Assembly: GCA_009785655.1 (NCBI GenBank)
Contig: WQVW01000004.1
Span: 1 to 21,297 of the forward strand
Reading direction: 5' to 3'
From: Oscillospiraceae bacterium
GTDB lineage: Bacteria; Bacillota; Clostridia; Oscillospirales; Oscillospiraceae
Length of the DNA stretch: 21,297 nucleotides
Part shown: positions 1-7,811 of the stretch, piece after piece
Position numbering within the stretch: the stretch's first letter is position 1
Layout: the number at the start of each line of letters is the position of its first letter
The notes under the pieces: model-generated
Told to the model about the DNA's origin: nothing
The model's input: only the letters and a program-made list of their open reading frames with translations
The model's database searches: none
Made by a program: the position numbers and the translations under genes

Positions 1-1545
1 TGCCCGATTGTTGACTGCTCTAAAAGCCTGGTCAACGGTCAGTGCGGCGGATCGAAGAATTTTAAGTGCGAAGTCAGCAAAGATAAAGACTGTGCATGGG
101 ATAAAATTCATGAACGCCTGGCCGCCCAGGGTCGCGCCGCAGAAATTGTGAATGTACCTGTGCAACTGCGGGATCATTCTAAAGTCAATTTCAAATTTAT
201 CAACGATTATGTGAAATCTATCCGTGAAAAACGGTTTGAGGGATATTACGGCGGTATTCACCCGTCCGAATATAAGGAATTGGCGGAGTTTTTCCCGCTG
301 AAACCGTTCCCCGCACCGGATACCGTGGTCATTCCGTTGAGCCAACACGCCGGCGCACCGGCGCAAGCGATCGTTGCAGCGGGCGACACGGTCAAAACCG
401 GTCAAAAAATCGGCGAAGCAGGCGGCTTTATCAGTAGCACGATACACGCTTCCGTCAGCGGAACCGTCACAGCGGTGGAAGAACGCCGTCACCCAACCAC
501 TGGTGCGCAAATCATGTCGGTCGTGATTAAATCGGACGGCAAAAATGAGTTGCACGAATCTGTAAAGCCAGTACAGAACTGGGAAAGTCTTTCGGTCGAT
601 GAAATCGCCGACATTGTGCGCGAAAAAGGCATCGTCGGCATGGGCGGCGCCGGATTCCCGACGTCTGTAAAACTGAAGTCACCAAAGCCAATCGACACAG
701 TCCTATTAAACGGCTGTGAGTGCGAACCGCTGTTAACATGTGATCACCGTGTGATGCTTGAATTCGCCGATGACGTAATCTTCGGCCTGAAAGTCCTGAT
801 TAAAACGACCGGTGCCGCGAAGGGCATGATCGTCATCGAGGACAATAAACATGACGCGATTGAACTTTTGGAAGCAAAAACTGCCGATATCCCGAATATT
901 GAAATCGTCGTCGCGAAGACAAAATATCCGCAAGGCGCGGAAAAAATGCTGATTAAACGCGCATTAGGCAAATCCGTCCCAAGCGGCGCGCTTCCGCTTG
1001 ACGTTGGCGTTGTCGTCAGCAACGTCAGCACAGTCAAAGCCGTATCAGATGCAATCCAAAAAGGTATGCCGCTGATCGAACGTGCGGTCACAGTCACAGG
1101 CCCGTATATTAAGAACCCCGGTAACTATATGGTAAAAGTCGGCACGCCTGTGCAGTCCCTGATCGACCACTGCGGCGGCTTGACGACTGATGACGTCACT
1201 GTGAAACTCGGCGGCCCGATGATGGGATTTGAAATCGAGCATTTTGACGTGCCGATGATCAAAGGCACCAACGGCATCATCGCCATTGAGCCGGATGTGT
1301 CAGAAGCGTCTGACTGCATCAAGTGCGGCAGATGCGCCGATGTCTGCCCGATGGAACTCTTGCCGCTGTATTATCCAAAACTCGCTATAGCGCAAGACTG
1401 GAACGGCGCGAATGACAAAAGCGTACGCGACTGCATGGAATGCGGCTGCTGCGAGTTCATATGTTCGAGCAAAATACCGCTCAGATATTCAATAAAGCAA
1501 TGCAAAAAAGGCGTTATGGAGCAAGCGCAAAAGGAGGGGAAATAA
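1..1545 (+). CDS. rnfC2: RnfC2-type NADH-oxidising subunit of methylenetetrahydrofolate reductase (5' end outside window)
   Basis: The frame is open from base 1, so the N-terminus lies upstream; 514 residues are visible. The first ~45 residues are a cysteine-rich segment nearly identical in pattern to the C-terminus of the MetV encoded next (CSKSLVNGQCGG, then a DKDCAWDKI-like helix). The RnfC core follows: a barrel-sandwich region (IPLSQHAGAPAQAIVAAGDT), the glycine-rich GMGGAGFPTSVKL nucleotide/FMN-binding region of the Nqo1/RnfC fold, an SLBB-like part, and two 4Fe-4S motifs (CIKCGRCADVC from residue 439; CMECGCCEFIC from residue 478). In Acetobacterium woodii, RnfC2 (about 78 kDa) forms a complex with MetF and MetV and oxidises NADH; that size fits a long N-terminal extension as seen here. 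An internal GTG at 148 is not the start, because the reading frame and homology continue upstream. A direct 0-nt junction to metV supports one operon. Confidence 0.9.
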   Translation, partial: CPIVDCSKSLVNGQCGGSKNFKCEVSKDKDCAWDKIHERLAAQGRAAEIVNVPVQLRDHSKVNFKFINDYVKSIREKRFEGYYGGIHPSEYKELAEFFPLKPFPAPDTVVIPLSQHAGAPAQAIVAAGDTVKTGQKIGEAGGFISSTIHASVSGTVTAVEERRHPTTGAQIMSVVIKSDGKNELHESVKPVQNWESLSVDEIADIVREKGIVGMGGAGFPTSVKLKSPKPIDTVLLNGCECEPLLTCDHRVMLEFADDVIFGLKVLIKTTGAAKGMIVIEDNKHDAIELLEAKTADIPNIEIVVAKTKYPQGAEKMLIKRALGKSVPSGALPLDVGVVVSNVSTVKAVSDAIQKGMPLIERAVTVTGPYIKNPGNYMVKVGTPVQSLIDHCGGLTTDDVTVKLGGPMMGFEIEHFDVPMIKGTNGIIAIEPDVSEASDCIKCGRCADVCPMELLPLYYPKLAIAQDWNGANDKSVRDCMECGCCEFICSSKIPLRYSIKQCKKGVMEQAQKEGK

Positions 1546-2154
1546 ATGCTTATCACCGTGCTAAAACCAAAAGAGAATATTGAAGCCGTCGCCAAAGGCA
1601 AGACATTTTGCATCACATGCGAAGGCTGTAAAGAAGTCCATTTCCCCGAAGTTGAAGCCATTGAGCTTGTGAAAGAACTCAACCCAACCGGTAATGTCAT
1701 CACCGAATATGTCTGCAATCCGGACAACCTGAAAGTGCAGCTTGCGAAACACATGGATAAGCTCACTGCTGCCGATACCGTGCTGGTATTCTCATGCGGT
1801 GTTGGGGTGCAGACTGTTTCCGATAATTTCAGGGACAAGAAAGTATATGCCGCGTGCGATACGTATCCGCTGCCCGGCGGACAGGGCGTGACTCCGCTGG
1901 AGTTCGACTGTGAACAGTGCGGCGAGTGTTATCTGAACGGCACCGGCGGCATCTGCCCGATTACGGCTTGTTCAAAAAGCCTTGTCAACGGCCAGTGCGG
2001 CGGCTGCAAAGACGGCAAATGTGAAGTCGATAAAGAGATGGATTGCGGGTGGGAGCGTATCTATAAGCGGCTTGAAAAGCTTGGCCTTTTAGACGAAATG
2101 CGCTATCCGGCAAAACTGCGGAACTTTAATTTGATGTATGAGGAGAATAAATAG
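1546..2154 (+). CDS. metV: MetV, Fe-S/zinc partner subunit of methylenetetrahydrofolate reductase
   Basis: This is a 202-residue protein of the MTHFR C-terminal-domain family that pairs with MetF in acetogens and links the flavin site to an electron-input subunit. Cysteine motifs are visible: CITCEGCKEVHF near residue 25, FSCGVGVQTVSD in the middle, and a C-terminal cluster DCEQCGECYLNGTGGICP followed by CSKSLVNGQCGGCKDGKC. The SD sequence AAGGAGGGG lies inside the last codons of rnfC2, and ATG follows that stop codon directly. It ends immediately before metF, so the three subunits are tightly coupled. The C-terminal ~45 residues are duplicated in the N-terminal part of RnfC2 upstream. The cofactor of each cysteine set is inferred from the family, not read from the sequence. 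Confidence 0.9.
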   Translation: MLITVLKPKENIEAVAKGKTFCITCEGCKEVHFPEVEAIELVKELNPTGNVITEYVCNPDNLKVQLAKHMDKLTAADTVLVFSCGVGVQTVSDNFRDKKVYAACDTYPLPGGQGVTPLEFDCEQCGECYLNGTGGICPITACSKSLVNGQCGGCKDGKCEVDKEMDCGWERIYKRLEKLGLLDEMRYPAKLRNFNLMYEENK

Positions 2155-3039
2155 ATGAAAATATCAGAACTGTTCAAAAAAGGCGAAATGGTAATCACTG
2201 CGGAAGTCGGCCCGCCGAAAGGCTGTCACCCCGATCATCTTATACATGAAGCAGATGAGTTTTTGAAAGGCGTCACGGCGATAAACGTAACCGACAGCCA
2301 ATCATCAAAAATGCGCATGGGTTCGTTGGCAACCTGTAAAGGGCTGAAAGACGCCGGACACGAAGCAATATTCCAGCTGACCTGCCGTGACCGCAACCGT
2401 ATTGCATTGCAGGCAGATTTATTGAGCGCAGCGTATTTCGGCATCGAAAACCTGCTTCTTTTAACCGGGGATCATCCAAGTGTAGGCGATAACCCGCAGG
2501 CAAAGCCGGTGTTCGATCTGGACTCTGTGTCGCTGCTGCACGCTGTCGGCCAGCTTGAAAAAGGCGTTGATCTGGGCGGTAACGAGCTTGAAGGTGCGCC
2601 GCCGACGTTCTGCAAAGGTGCCGTTGTCTCTGCTTGCAGCGACTCGGTCGATGTGCAGCTCGCAAAAATGGAGCAAAAAGTCAAAGCCGGGGCGGAATAT
2701 TTCCAAACTCAGGCTGTGTATGATTCAGAGAAGTTTATAAAATTCATGGAAAGAGCCAAACAGTTCGGCGTACCGGTTATGCTCGGCCTGATTATCCCGA
2801 AAAACGCCGGCATGGTCAATTACATGAGCAAAAATGTCCCCGGGATCAGCGTCCCAGAGGCGATTGTTGACGAGCTGAAAGCGGATAAGGAAAGAACGGC
2901 ATCCGGGGTCACCGGTGTGGAAATCACGGCGCGCATTATCAAAGAATGCAAAGATTACTGCCAAGGTATACATATCATGGCACTCGGCTGGGAAAAATTC
3001 GTGCCGGATGTCCTGAAAATGGCTGGATTAAAGGCGTAG
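2155..3039 (+). CDS. metF: Methylenetetrahydrofolate reductase catalytic flavoprotein
   Basis: This 294-residue protein has the short prokaryotic MetF TIM-barrel length. It reduces 5,10-methylene-THF to 5-methyl-THF, the last folate step of the Wood-Ljungdahl methyl branch and the methyl source for methionine. Visible marks are the N-terminal VITAEVGPPKG strand with the conserved catalytic-region Glu, NVTDSQSSKMRMG, QLTCRDRNR, LLLLTGDHP (the flavin-binding loop shared by MetF proteins), AEYFQTQAVYD, and the C-terminal IHIMALGWE. The SD is the GAGGAG in the last codons of metV. No SAM-regulatory domain of eukaryotic MTHFR is present. Partnership with MetV and RnfC2 implies NADH or reduced ferredoxin as electron source; which one, and whether electrons bifurcate, cannot be told here. 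Confidence 0.93.
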   Translation: MKISELFKKGEMVITAEVGPPKGCHPDHLIHEADEFLKGVTAINVTDSQSSKMRMGSLATCKGLKDAGHEAIFQLTCRDRNRIALQADLLSAAYFGIENLLLLTGDHPSVGDNPQAKPVFDLDSVSLLHAVGQLEKGVDLGGNELEGAPPTFCKGAVVSACSDSVDVQLAKMEQKVKAGAEYFQTQAVYDSEKFIKFMERAKQFGVPVMLGLIIPKNAGMVNYMSKNVPGISVPEAIVDELKADKERTASGVTGVEITARIIKECKDYCQGIHIMALGWEKFVPDVLKMAGLKA

Positions 3040-3061
3040 AATAGCAAAATCCCAATAATAA

Positions 3062-3110
3062 AAGCGCGCCCCTGCACGGTCATTCCGTAGGGGCGCGCTT
3101 CGCGCGTCCG
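3062..3110. repeat. GC-rich palindromic intergenic repeat, copy 1
   Basis: Arms AAGCGCGCCCCT (3062-3073) and AGGGGCGCGCTT (3089-3100) are perfectly complementary over 12 bp, with an inner ACGG/CCGT extension. They lie in the gap between convergent metF and dcd. The segment CCGTAGGGGCGCGCTT followed after six bases by TCCGT recurs with one change at 11720. The stem could also act as a transcription barrier for both genes, but no clean T-run directly follows it; a second weak dyad (ACTTTT...AAAAGT, about 3115-3133) lies next to it. Confidence 0.7.
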
Positions 3111-3134
3111 TAAAACTTTTCGATTTTTAAAAGT

Positions 3135-3656
3135 CTACTTAAAATCCTTATACATCAAACTCGGCTGAATGTCAGTATTGTTTTGATACTTCCCGCTCTT
3201 GTACTCAAAAAAATCCCCGCCGATTTCGTGGTAGTATATCTGACATATTTCAATGCCGGGATAGATTTTTACAGGCTGGACACACTGAATCTCCAGCGTC
3301 CAATACCCAGAAAACCCGATATCACCGAACCCCGCGGTCACATGGACATACACACCCAATCTGCCAATGGATGATCTGCCCTCCAGCATAGGGACATAAT
3401 GCTTTGTTGACGTATGCTCCAGCGTGCGACCCAGATATAATCTGCCTGGTTGTAACACAAGTCCCTCTTCCGGTATGATGATTTTTTCCGTGTTCAACGG
3501 TTTCTTCATGTCCAGGACATCATCTGTATATACCATGAGTTCGTTATGCAATCTCAGGTTACAACTGTTTGGATTGATCAGTTTTTCATCAAACGGTTCA
3601 ATGCTGATTTTCCCCGCTGCCACCTGTTTTTTTATCTCTAATCCCGATAAGATCAA
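3135..3656 (-). CDS. dcd: dCTP deaminase family protein
   Basis: The predicted product (173 aa) matches the trimeric Dcd/Dut beta-fold family, which converts dCTP to dUTP (or directly to dUMP in bifunctional members) for thymidylate supply. Motifs: NPNSCNLRLHNEL near residue 29, the nucleotide-binding EGRSSIGRLGVYVHVTAGF (from 92), and GFSGYWTLEI with E122 in the position of the catalytic Glu of E. coli Dcd. I chose the TTG at 3656 because GAGGGGTGG lies just upstream and this gives the family's usual N-terminus (MILSGLEIKK); an ATG at 3695 in the same frame would add 13 residues and bypass that SD. It converges on metF. Mono- or bifunctionality is not decided from sequence. Confidence 0.87.
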   Translation of the reverse strand: MILSGLEIKKQVAAGKISIEPFDEKLINPNSCNLRLHNELMVYTDDVLDMKKPLNTEKIIIPEEGLVLQPGRLYLGRTLEHTSTKHYVPMLEGRSSIGRLGVYVHVTAGFGDIGFSGYWTLEIQCVQPVKIYPGIEICQIYYHEIGGDFFEYKSGKYQNNTDIQPSLMYKDFK

Positions 3657-3685
3657 GTTTTCCACCCCTCTATAATAATGAAGGT

Positions 3686-3714
3686 AATGTACCATACTGG
3701 TAACGAAAAATCAA
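3686..3714 (-). promoter_or_regulatory. Candidate dcd promoter with a dyad in its spacer
   Basis: On the minus strand TTGATT (3714-3709), a 17-base spacer, then TACATT (3691-3686). The interrupted palindrome TACCA-TAC-TGGTA (3690-3702) falls in the spacer and could be an operator. The hexamers are imperfect, so this is tentative. Confidence 0.35.
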
Positions 3715-3773
3715 GTTTACATTTTTGCAAGGATTGTGGTAAAAACTTTCATTCCAGATGTCGAAAAATATGT

Positions 3774-3802
3774 TTGACAAATCCATGCTTATGCATTATA
3801 AT
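3774..3802 (+). promoter_or_regulatory. Consensus sigma-A promoter of the TRAP operon
   Basis: TTGACA (3774-3779), a 17-base spacer, then TATAAT (3797-3802): a perfect match to the housekeeping consensus. It points at the TAXI receptor gene and implies a leader of about 145 nt before the start codon. I could not identify a riboswitch fold in that leader. Confidence 0.82.
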
Positions 3803-3954
3803 GACGCAAGCTGTTATGGCTTTGGCGTTGCGGGCGTTAGTCTGCGGCGTTTCTGTCAAAAGGGATAATGTTCAAAATCCCCAAAAACAGCGAATCGCAA
3901 GTCTTTATTTTTGTAATTGCAACTAAAACGCATATCTTAGGAGGATTTTGTATC

Positions 3955-5034
3955 ATGAAAAAGAAACTTTTACTAGCGTTCGCAATTGTGCTTTCCGTTG
4001 TGTTTGTCCTTGTTGCTTGCAATGATGACTCCGGCACCGGTGGCAACAATCAACCCGCCGCCACTGAACCTGCGGCGACTGAGCCTACCGCACAAAACGG
4101 CGATGACAATGGCGATGACAATCAAGCAGACGCCAGCGAATGGATCATGGCTCCGACGACCCGCTTGATTATGGCAACCGGTAGCACAGCCGGCGTATAC
4201 TACCCTCTTGGCGGTGGTATGGCCGGAGTTATCAGTAACAGAACCAATCTGCAAATCACAGCAAACGCGTCCGGCGCGTCCATTGACAATCTCCGCCAGC
4301 TGTTTTTAGGTGATGCGCACATTGCGCTCGCACAGAACGATGTGATGTACTATGCTTTCAGCGGTACAAGCATCTGGGAAGATGATATTCCGATTCCGAA
4401 CCTTGCCACACTGATGACCCTTTACCCTGAAACAATACAAATCGTTGTATTGGCAGATTCCGGCCTTTACAGTGTTGAAGATCTCATCGGCCAGCGCGTT
4501 TCGATAGGTGCTATCGGCTCTGGTGTTGAGGCGAACGCACTGCAGATATTGGCTGCATATGGCATTACAAGAGATGATTTTACTGTTGTGCAACAAAACT
4601 TTGGCGATTCAGCCGACTCCATGCGTGATGGTTTGCTGGATGCTTTCTTCGTCACATCCGGTACACCGACCGCCGCCATCATGGACTTAGGCATGGCGCG
4701 CGACTTGCGTATCCTTTCACTCTCTGAAAGTGCGATGGCTTCGTTGCAAGCGGACTATCCGTTCTATGTCCCTGTTACAATCACCTCGGACGACTATGGC
4801 TTTATTAATGCACCTGTTTACACATTGGCAGTATTGGCCACGCTTGTCACCACAACTGATCTTGATGAGCAAGTGGCTTACGACATAGTCAGAGCTGTTA
4901 TTGAGGGTCGTGCAGACGTTGAAGCGGCTCATGCCCGCGGCAGACACATCAGTCCTGAAAACTCTGTATACGGCATCAGCGTACCTTTGCATCCCGGTGC
5001 AGCCAGATACTTCCGGGAGCGCGGAGTTTATTAA
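3955..5034 (+). CDS. TAXI-family TRAP transporter solute-binding lipoprotein
   Basis: This 359-residue extracytoplasmic receptor captures a small organic solute and hands it to the TRAP permease encoded two genes downstream. The signal peptide is lipoprotein-type: MKKK, a hydrophobic run, then LVAC with the lipidated Cys at residue 22. A low-complexity Ala/Thr/Glu/Pro and Asp/Asn linker (about 23-60) follows, then the TAXI start RLIMATGSTAGVYYPLGGG, the ANASGASIDNLRQL segment and DAHIALAQNDVMYYA, all typical of this family. Start chosen at 3955 because AGGAGG (3941-3946) precedes it and it begins the signal peptide; the frame is open upstream to 3868, which would destroy the signal. The substrate is unknown; characterised TAXI systems take dicarboxylates or glutamate, which is not evidence for this one. 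Confidence 0.92.
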   Translation: MKKKLLLAFAIVLSVVFVLVACNDDSGTGGNNQPAATEPAATEPTAQNGDDNGDDNQADASEWIMAPTTRLIMATGSTAGVYYPLGGGMAGVISNRTNLQITANASGASIDNLRQLFLGDAHIALAQNDVMYYAFSGTSIWEDDIPIPNLATLMTLYPETIQIVVLADSGLYSVEDLIGQRVSIGAIGSGVEANALQILAAYGITRDDFTVVQQNFGDSADSMRDGLLDAFFVTSGTPTAAIMDLGMARDLRILSLSESAMASLQADYPFYVPVTITSDDYGFINAPVYTLAVLATLVTTTDLDEQVAYDIVRAVIEGRADVEAAHARGRHISPENSVYGISVPLHPGAARYFRERGVY

Positions 5035-5040
5035 ACAACA

Positions 5041-5547
5041 GTGAGGCGTAAATGCTTCATCGTGGCGGGTGCGGCCATAATCGCACTCGCCACGGTTGCT
5101 TTGTTTTCGGTATCTATCCGACCCTCATTTTTGGTGCTTACCAATGATCATAGTGGTGAAACGCTGCTCAGAACCCGCTTGAATGAGGGCGAGACATTCA
5201 CGGTCAGCTTTATTCATTCAGTCAACATCAGTCCTGTATCGGACATCTTTCAAATCCAGGACGGACAGATTGTCCTGACCGCTTCTGAATTTGAAACTTT
5301 CGGTGCAGGCATGACAACAGCGCTTGAACCAGGGCAGACTTTGATCCGCTTGCCGGAAGGCGGTATGCGCATTGACGGCTTCGATCGCGTGATGAGCGGT
5401 CTGCGCTATATGATTGGACACACTACCGAACATACATTGCATATTGGATCACGGCAAATACCGCTTACAACCCTTGACGCGCCGGGTCAGCCGGTGCTGT
5501 TTGAATTTATACGGCTTAACATTTGGCAAAAATTCATTAATAATTGA
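5041..5547 (+). CDS. DUF1850 protein of the TAXI-TRAP operon
   Basis: The predicted protein has 168 residues from a GTG start (5041), six bases after the receptor's stop. One N-terminal hydrophobic segment (about 8-25) would anchor or export it. Then comes a compact domain with GETFTVSFIHSVNISPVSDIF, TASEFETFGAGMTT and an MRIDGFDRVMSGLRYMIG stretch, the pattern I associate with DUF1850. Genes of this family typically sit between TAXI receptors and the fused TRAP permease, as here. The molecular role is unknown; an accessory part in substrate transfer or assembly is inference. There is no strong SD before the GTG, so translation probably depends on coupling to the receptor gene. The stop codon lies inside a palindrome (5544-5565). 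Confidence 0.8.
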   Translation: MRRKCFIVAGAAIIALATVALFSVSIRPSFLVLTNDHSGETLLRTRLNEGETFTVSFIHSVNISPVSDIFQIQDGQIVLTASEFETFGAGMTTALEPGQTLIRLPEGGMRIDGFDRVMSGLRYMIGHTTEHTLHIGSRQIPLTTLDAPGQPVLFEFIRLNIWQKFINN

Positions 5548-5565
5548 CAACTGTACAATTGTCAA
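5544..5565 (+). promoter_or_regulatory. 22-bp palindrome between the DUF1850 gene and the permease
   Basis: Arms TTGACAA (5544-5550 region) and TTGTCAA (to 5565) flank the self-complementary TGTACA; only one position pair breaks full symmetry. It spans the stop codon of the upstream gene and its 3' arm abuts the SD AAAGGAGG (5564-5571). As RNA it would form a hairpin beside the ribosome binding site; as DNA it could be an operator. Confidence 0.5.
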
Positions 5566-5580
5566 AGGAGGAACTATCCC

Positions 5581-7644
5581 ATGGCGGATGAAGAAAAAGA
5601 AGAACAGGAGAGCCTCAACGATTCAGTGCAGGTCAGTGAACAAGTCAGTGACGAAGAATTGGCACACATTATGGCGCAATATGACAAGGGATCCAGCACG
5701 CGTCACTTCCATGGTGTGCCCAAAGTTGTCATGCGCTGGCTCTGTATCGCTTTCACGGTTTTCGTGCTTGCAATCAACTTGGGGGCTGTCTACATTCCTT
5801 TTACAGGTATCAATATTTTCAGGCTAATGCTGCCACCGCAAGTTCACCGCGCCTCATTCGTGGGGCTTGTTGTTCTCTATAGCTTTCTTTTATACCCGGC
5901 AAATAGAAAAAACAATGTCAAAGTCAACTACATACCTTGGTACGACTTCGCTTTTGCCGTAATTGGGCTTGCGGCATTCTTCTATTACGCACTAAGATTT
6001 GAAACCATTGCCCTGCAGCGGATGATGTTCACACAGATGGACTTTATCGTGGCTGTCATCGGCATCGCCATACTCTTTATCGCGTGTTATCGTATACTGG
6101 GACTGCCGCTGCTATGTGTCGTTGGTACATTTCTCGCGTACGCTTATTTTGGCAGATGGATCCCCGGCCGGTTCGGCCACGCAGGATATCGTGTGCATCG
6201 TATTTTCACCTTCCTCTTTTATACGGATGAAGGCGTTATCGGCACACCGATTGGCGTGGCATCCTCTTTCATTTTCATGTTTATGTTATTCGGTGCATTT
6301 TTGCAGAAAACCGGTATTGGCCTGTTCTTTATCGACATCGCCAATGCCATCGCCGGACGCGCCACAGGCGGCCCCGCCAAAGTGGCCGTTATCGCCTCCG
6401 CTTTGGAAGGGATGGTTTCCGGCAGCTCGGTCGCTAATACCGTTTCGTCTGGTTCGTTTACCATTCCGCTGATGAAGCGCTTGGGTTACGACAAAGACTT
6501 CGCCGGCGCGGTGGAAGCCGCGGCATCCACCGGTGGGCAGATCATGCCGCCTACGATGGGCGCGGCTGCCTTCTTGATGGCAGAGATCACCGGTATCCCC
6601 TTTTCTCAAATCGCGCTGGCGGCACTGATTCCGGCAATACTGTACTTCTCCTGCGTCTTTGCCTCGATACACTTCCAGGCAAAGAAAATCGGCCTGAGAC
6701 CGATGCCGCCGGATGAGATTCCTAAATTCTTGCCGCTGATGTTGAAAAAAGGCCACATGCTGCTGGGACTTGTTGCGATTGCATTCTTTTTGTTCCTTGG
6801 CTATACGCCAACCCGTGCTGCACTGTTCGCCACACTTGTTTCCATCGGATTGAGCATGATCCGCAAAGATACGCGCATGACACCGAGAGCGTTTTTTGAC
6901 GCACTTGAACTTGCCGCAAAAAACACGATCAGTATCGGCGTCGCGTGTGCCATGGCCGGTATGATTGTTGGTGTGGTTGTGCTGACAGGTTTGGGACTCA
7001 CGTTTGCAAACTCTATGATCAGCCTGGCGGAAGGCATTAATAGCGAGACATTCCGTCTGTTCGCAGTACTCTTCTTCTCTATGATCTCCTCACTTGTATT
7101 GGGTTTGGGGGTGCCAACCACAGCGAAATATGTCATTCTAGCCACCGTCACGGCACCTATTCTGGTTCGGCTGGGCGTCCCGCTGATTGCCGCACACTTG
7201 TTTGTGCTGTTTTTTGGGACTGATGCAGATATTACGCCGCCTGTCGGACTCGCCTCTTACGCCGCATCGGCAATTTCACGTGGCAATCCACTCAGAACCA
7301 GTGTTATCGCTACAAAACTGGCTGCCGCGGGGTATATCATTCCTTATTTCTTCGCATTTAACCCCGCGATGCTATTTGTTGATGCCACCCCCTTAAGGAT
7401 TGTGCAACTCACAATCTTTGGATTTATTGGCATTGTCGCTGTAGCCGCAGGACTTTCCGGATATTTCTTCGGTCCTATGCGCATATATGAACGCATCCTC
7501 GCCTTCCCTGCCGGGTTGCTTCTCATCGATCCGGGACTTATAACCAAAGTGATTGGTATCGCAATACTGGCCGCAATCATTGTGATGCAGATACTACGCC
7601 GCCGCCACAACAAAAACAGTGGCTCCGGTCCGCTTGCGGCATGA
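5581..7644 (+). CDS. TRAP transporter fused permease (DctQ-DctM type, TAXI class)
   Basis: The product (687 aa) has the length of fused 4TM/12TM TRAP permeases that use the sodium gradient to import the substrate delivered by the TAXI receptor. An acidic, soluble N-terminus (about 1-45) is followed by many hydrophobic helices to the C-terminus, which ends in a basic tail (RRRHNKN). The large-subunit signature is clear: SALEGMVSGSSVANTVSSGS followed by TIPLMKRLGYDKDFAGAVEA and STGGQIMPPTMGAAAFLMAE; a second pseudo-repeat has LGLGVPTTAKYVILATV and FFGTDADITPPVGLASY. The SD AAAGGAGG with 9 bases to ATG is strong. It is the last gene of the receptor-DUF1850-permease operon, closed by the terminator at 7666. 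Confidence 0.93.
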   Translation: MADEEKEEQESLNDSVQVSEQVSDEELAHIMAQYDKGSSTRHFHGVPKVVMRWLCIAFTVFVLAINLGAVYIPFTGINIFRLMLPPQVHRASFVGLVVLYSFLLYPANRKNNVKVNYIPWYDFAFAVIGLAAFFYYALRFETIALQRMMFTQMDFIVAVIGIAILFIACYRILGLPLLCVVGTFLAYAYFGRWIPGRFGHAGYRVHRIFTFLFYTDEGVIGTPIGVASSFIFMFMLFGAFLQKTGIGLFFIDIANAIAGRATGGPAKVAVIASALEGMVSGSSVANTVSSGSFTIPLMKRLGYDKDFAGAVEAAASTGGQIMPPTMGAAAFLMAEITGIPFSQIALAALIPAILYFSCVFASIHFQAKKIGLRPMPPDEIPKFLPLMLKKGHMLLGLVAIAFFLFLGYTPTRAALFATLVSIGLSMIRKDTRMTPRAFFDALELAAKNTISIGVACAMAGMIVGVVVLTGLGLTFANSMISLAEGINSETFRLFAVLFFSMISSLVLGLGVPTTAKYVILATVTAPILVRLGVPLIAAHLFVLFFGTDADITPPVGLASYAASAISRGNPLRTSVIATKLAAAGYIIPYFFAFNPAMLFVDATPLRIVQLTIFGFIGIVAVAAGLSGYFFGPMRIYERILAFPAGLLLIDPGLITKVIGIAILAAIIVMQILRRRHNKNSGSGPLAA

Positions 7645-7665
7645 TACAAAATTAGAATAATAGTG

Positions 7666-7707
7666 AAAAAAGTATCTCACGACTTGATTGGCGTGAGATA
7701 CTTTTTT
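7666..7707 (+). terminator. Rho-independent terminator of the TRAP operon
   Basis: Fifteen-base perfect arms AAAAAAGTATCTCAC and GTGAGATACTTTTTT with a 12-base loop; the stem core is followed by T6. The A-run on the 5' side makes it usable in both directions. Confidence 0.9.
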
Positions 7708-7737
7708 ATTCATCGCGCAATTTTCGCAAAAAGTGCT

Positions 7738-7766
7738 TTGCCAATTTGATATGGTTGTGGTATAAT
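7738..7766 (+). promoter_or_regulatory. Promoter of the AOR cassette
   Basis: TTGCCA (7738-7743), 17-base spacer, TATAAT (7761-7766). Expected transcript start is near 7773, leaving only ~40 nt before the AOR ATG, too short for a molybdenum/tungsten-cofactor riboswitch. Confidence 0.72.
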
Positions 7767-7811
7767 GCGCGTAATGATGATTCAAAAAAAATTAATAATC
7801 AGGAGGTTATT

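Noticed and set aside
148..1545. GTG at 148 as the start of rnfC2
   Set aside because: The frame continues to base 1 with MetV-like sequence, and no SD precedes the GTG.
3868..3954. N-terminal extension of the TAXI receptor from ATG 3868
   Set aside because: It would bury the lipoprotein signal peptide; the AGGAGG lies before ATG 3955.
7767..7811. Molybdenum/tungsten cofactor riboswitch before AOR
   Set aside because: Only about 40 nt between promoter and start codon.
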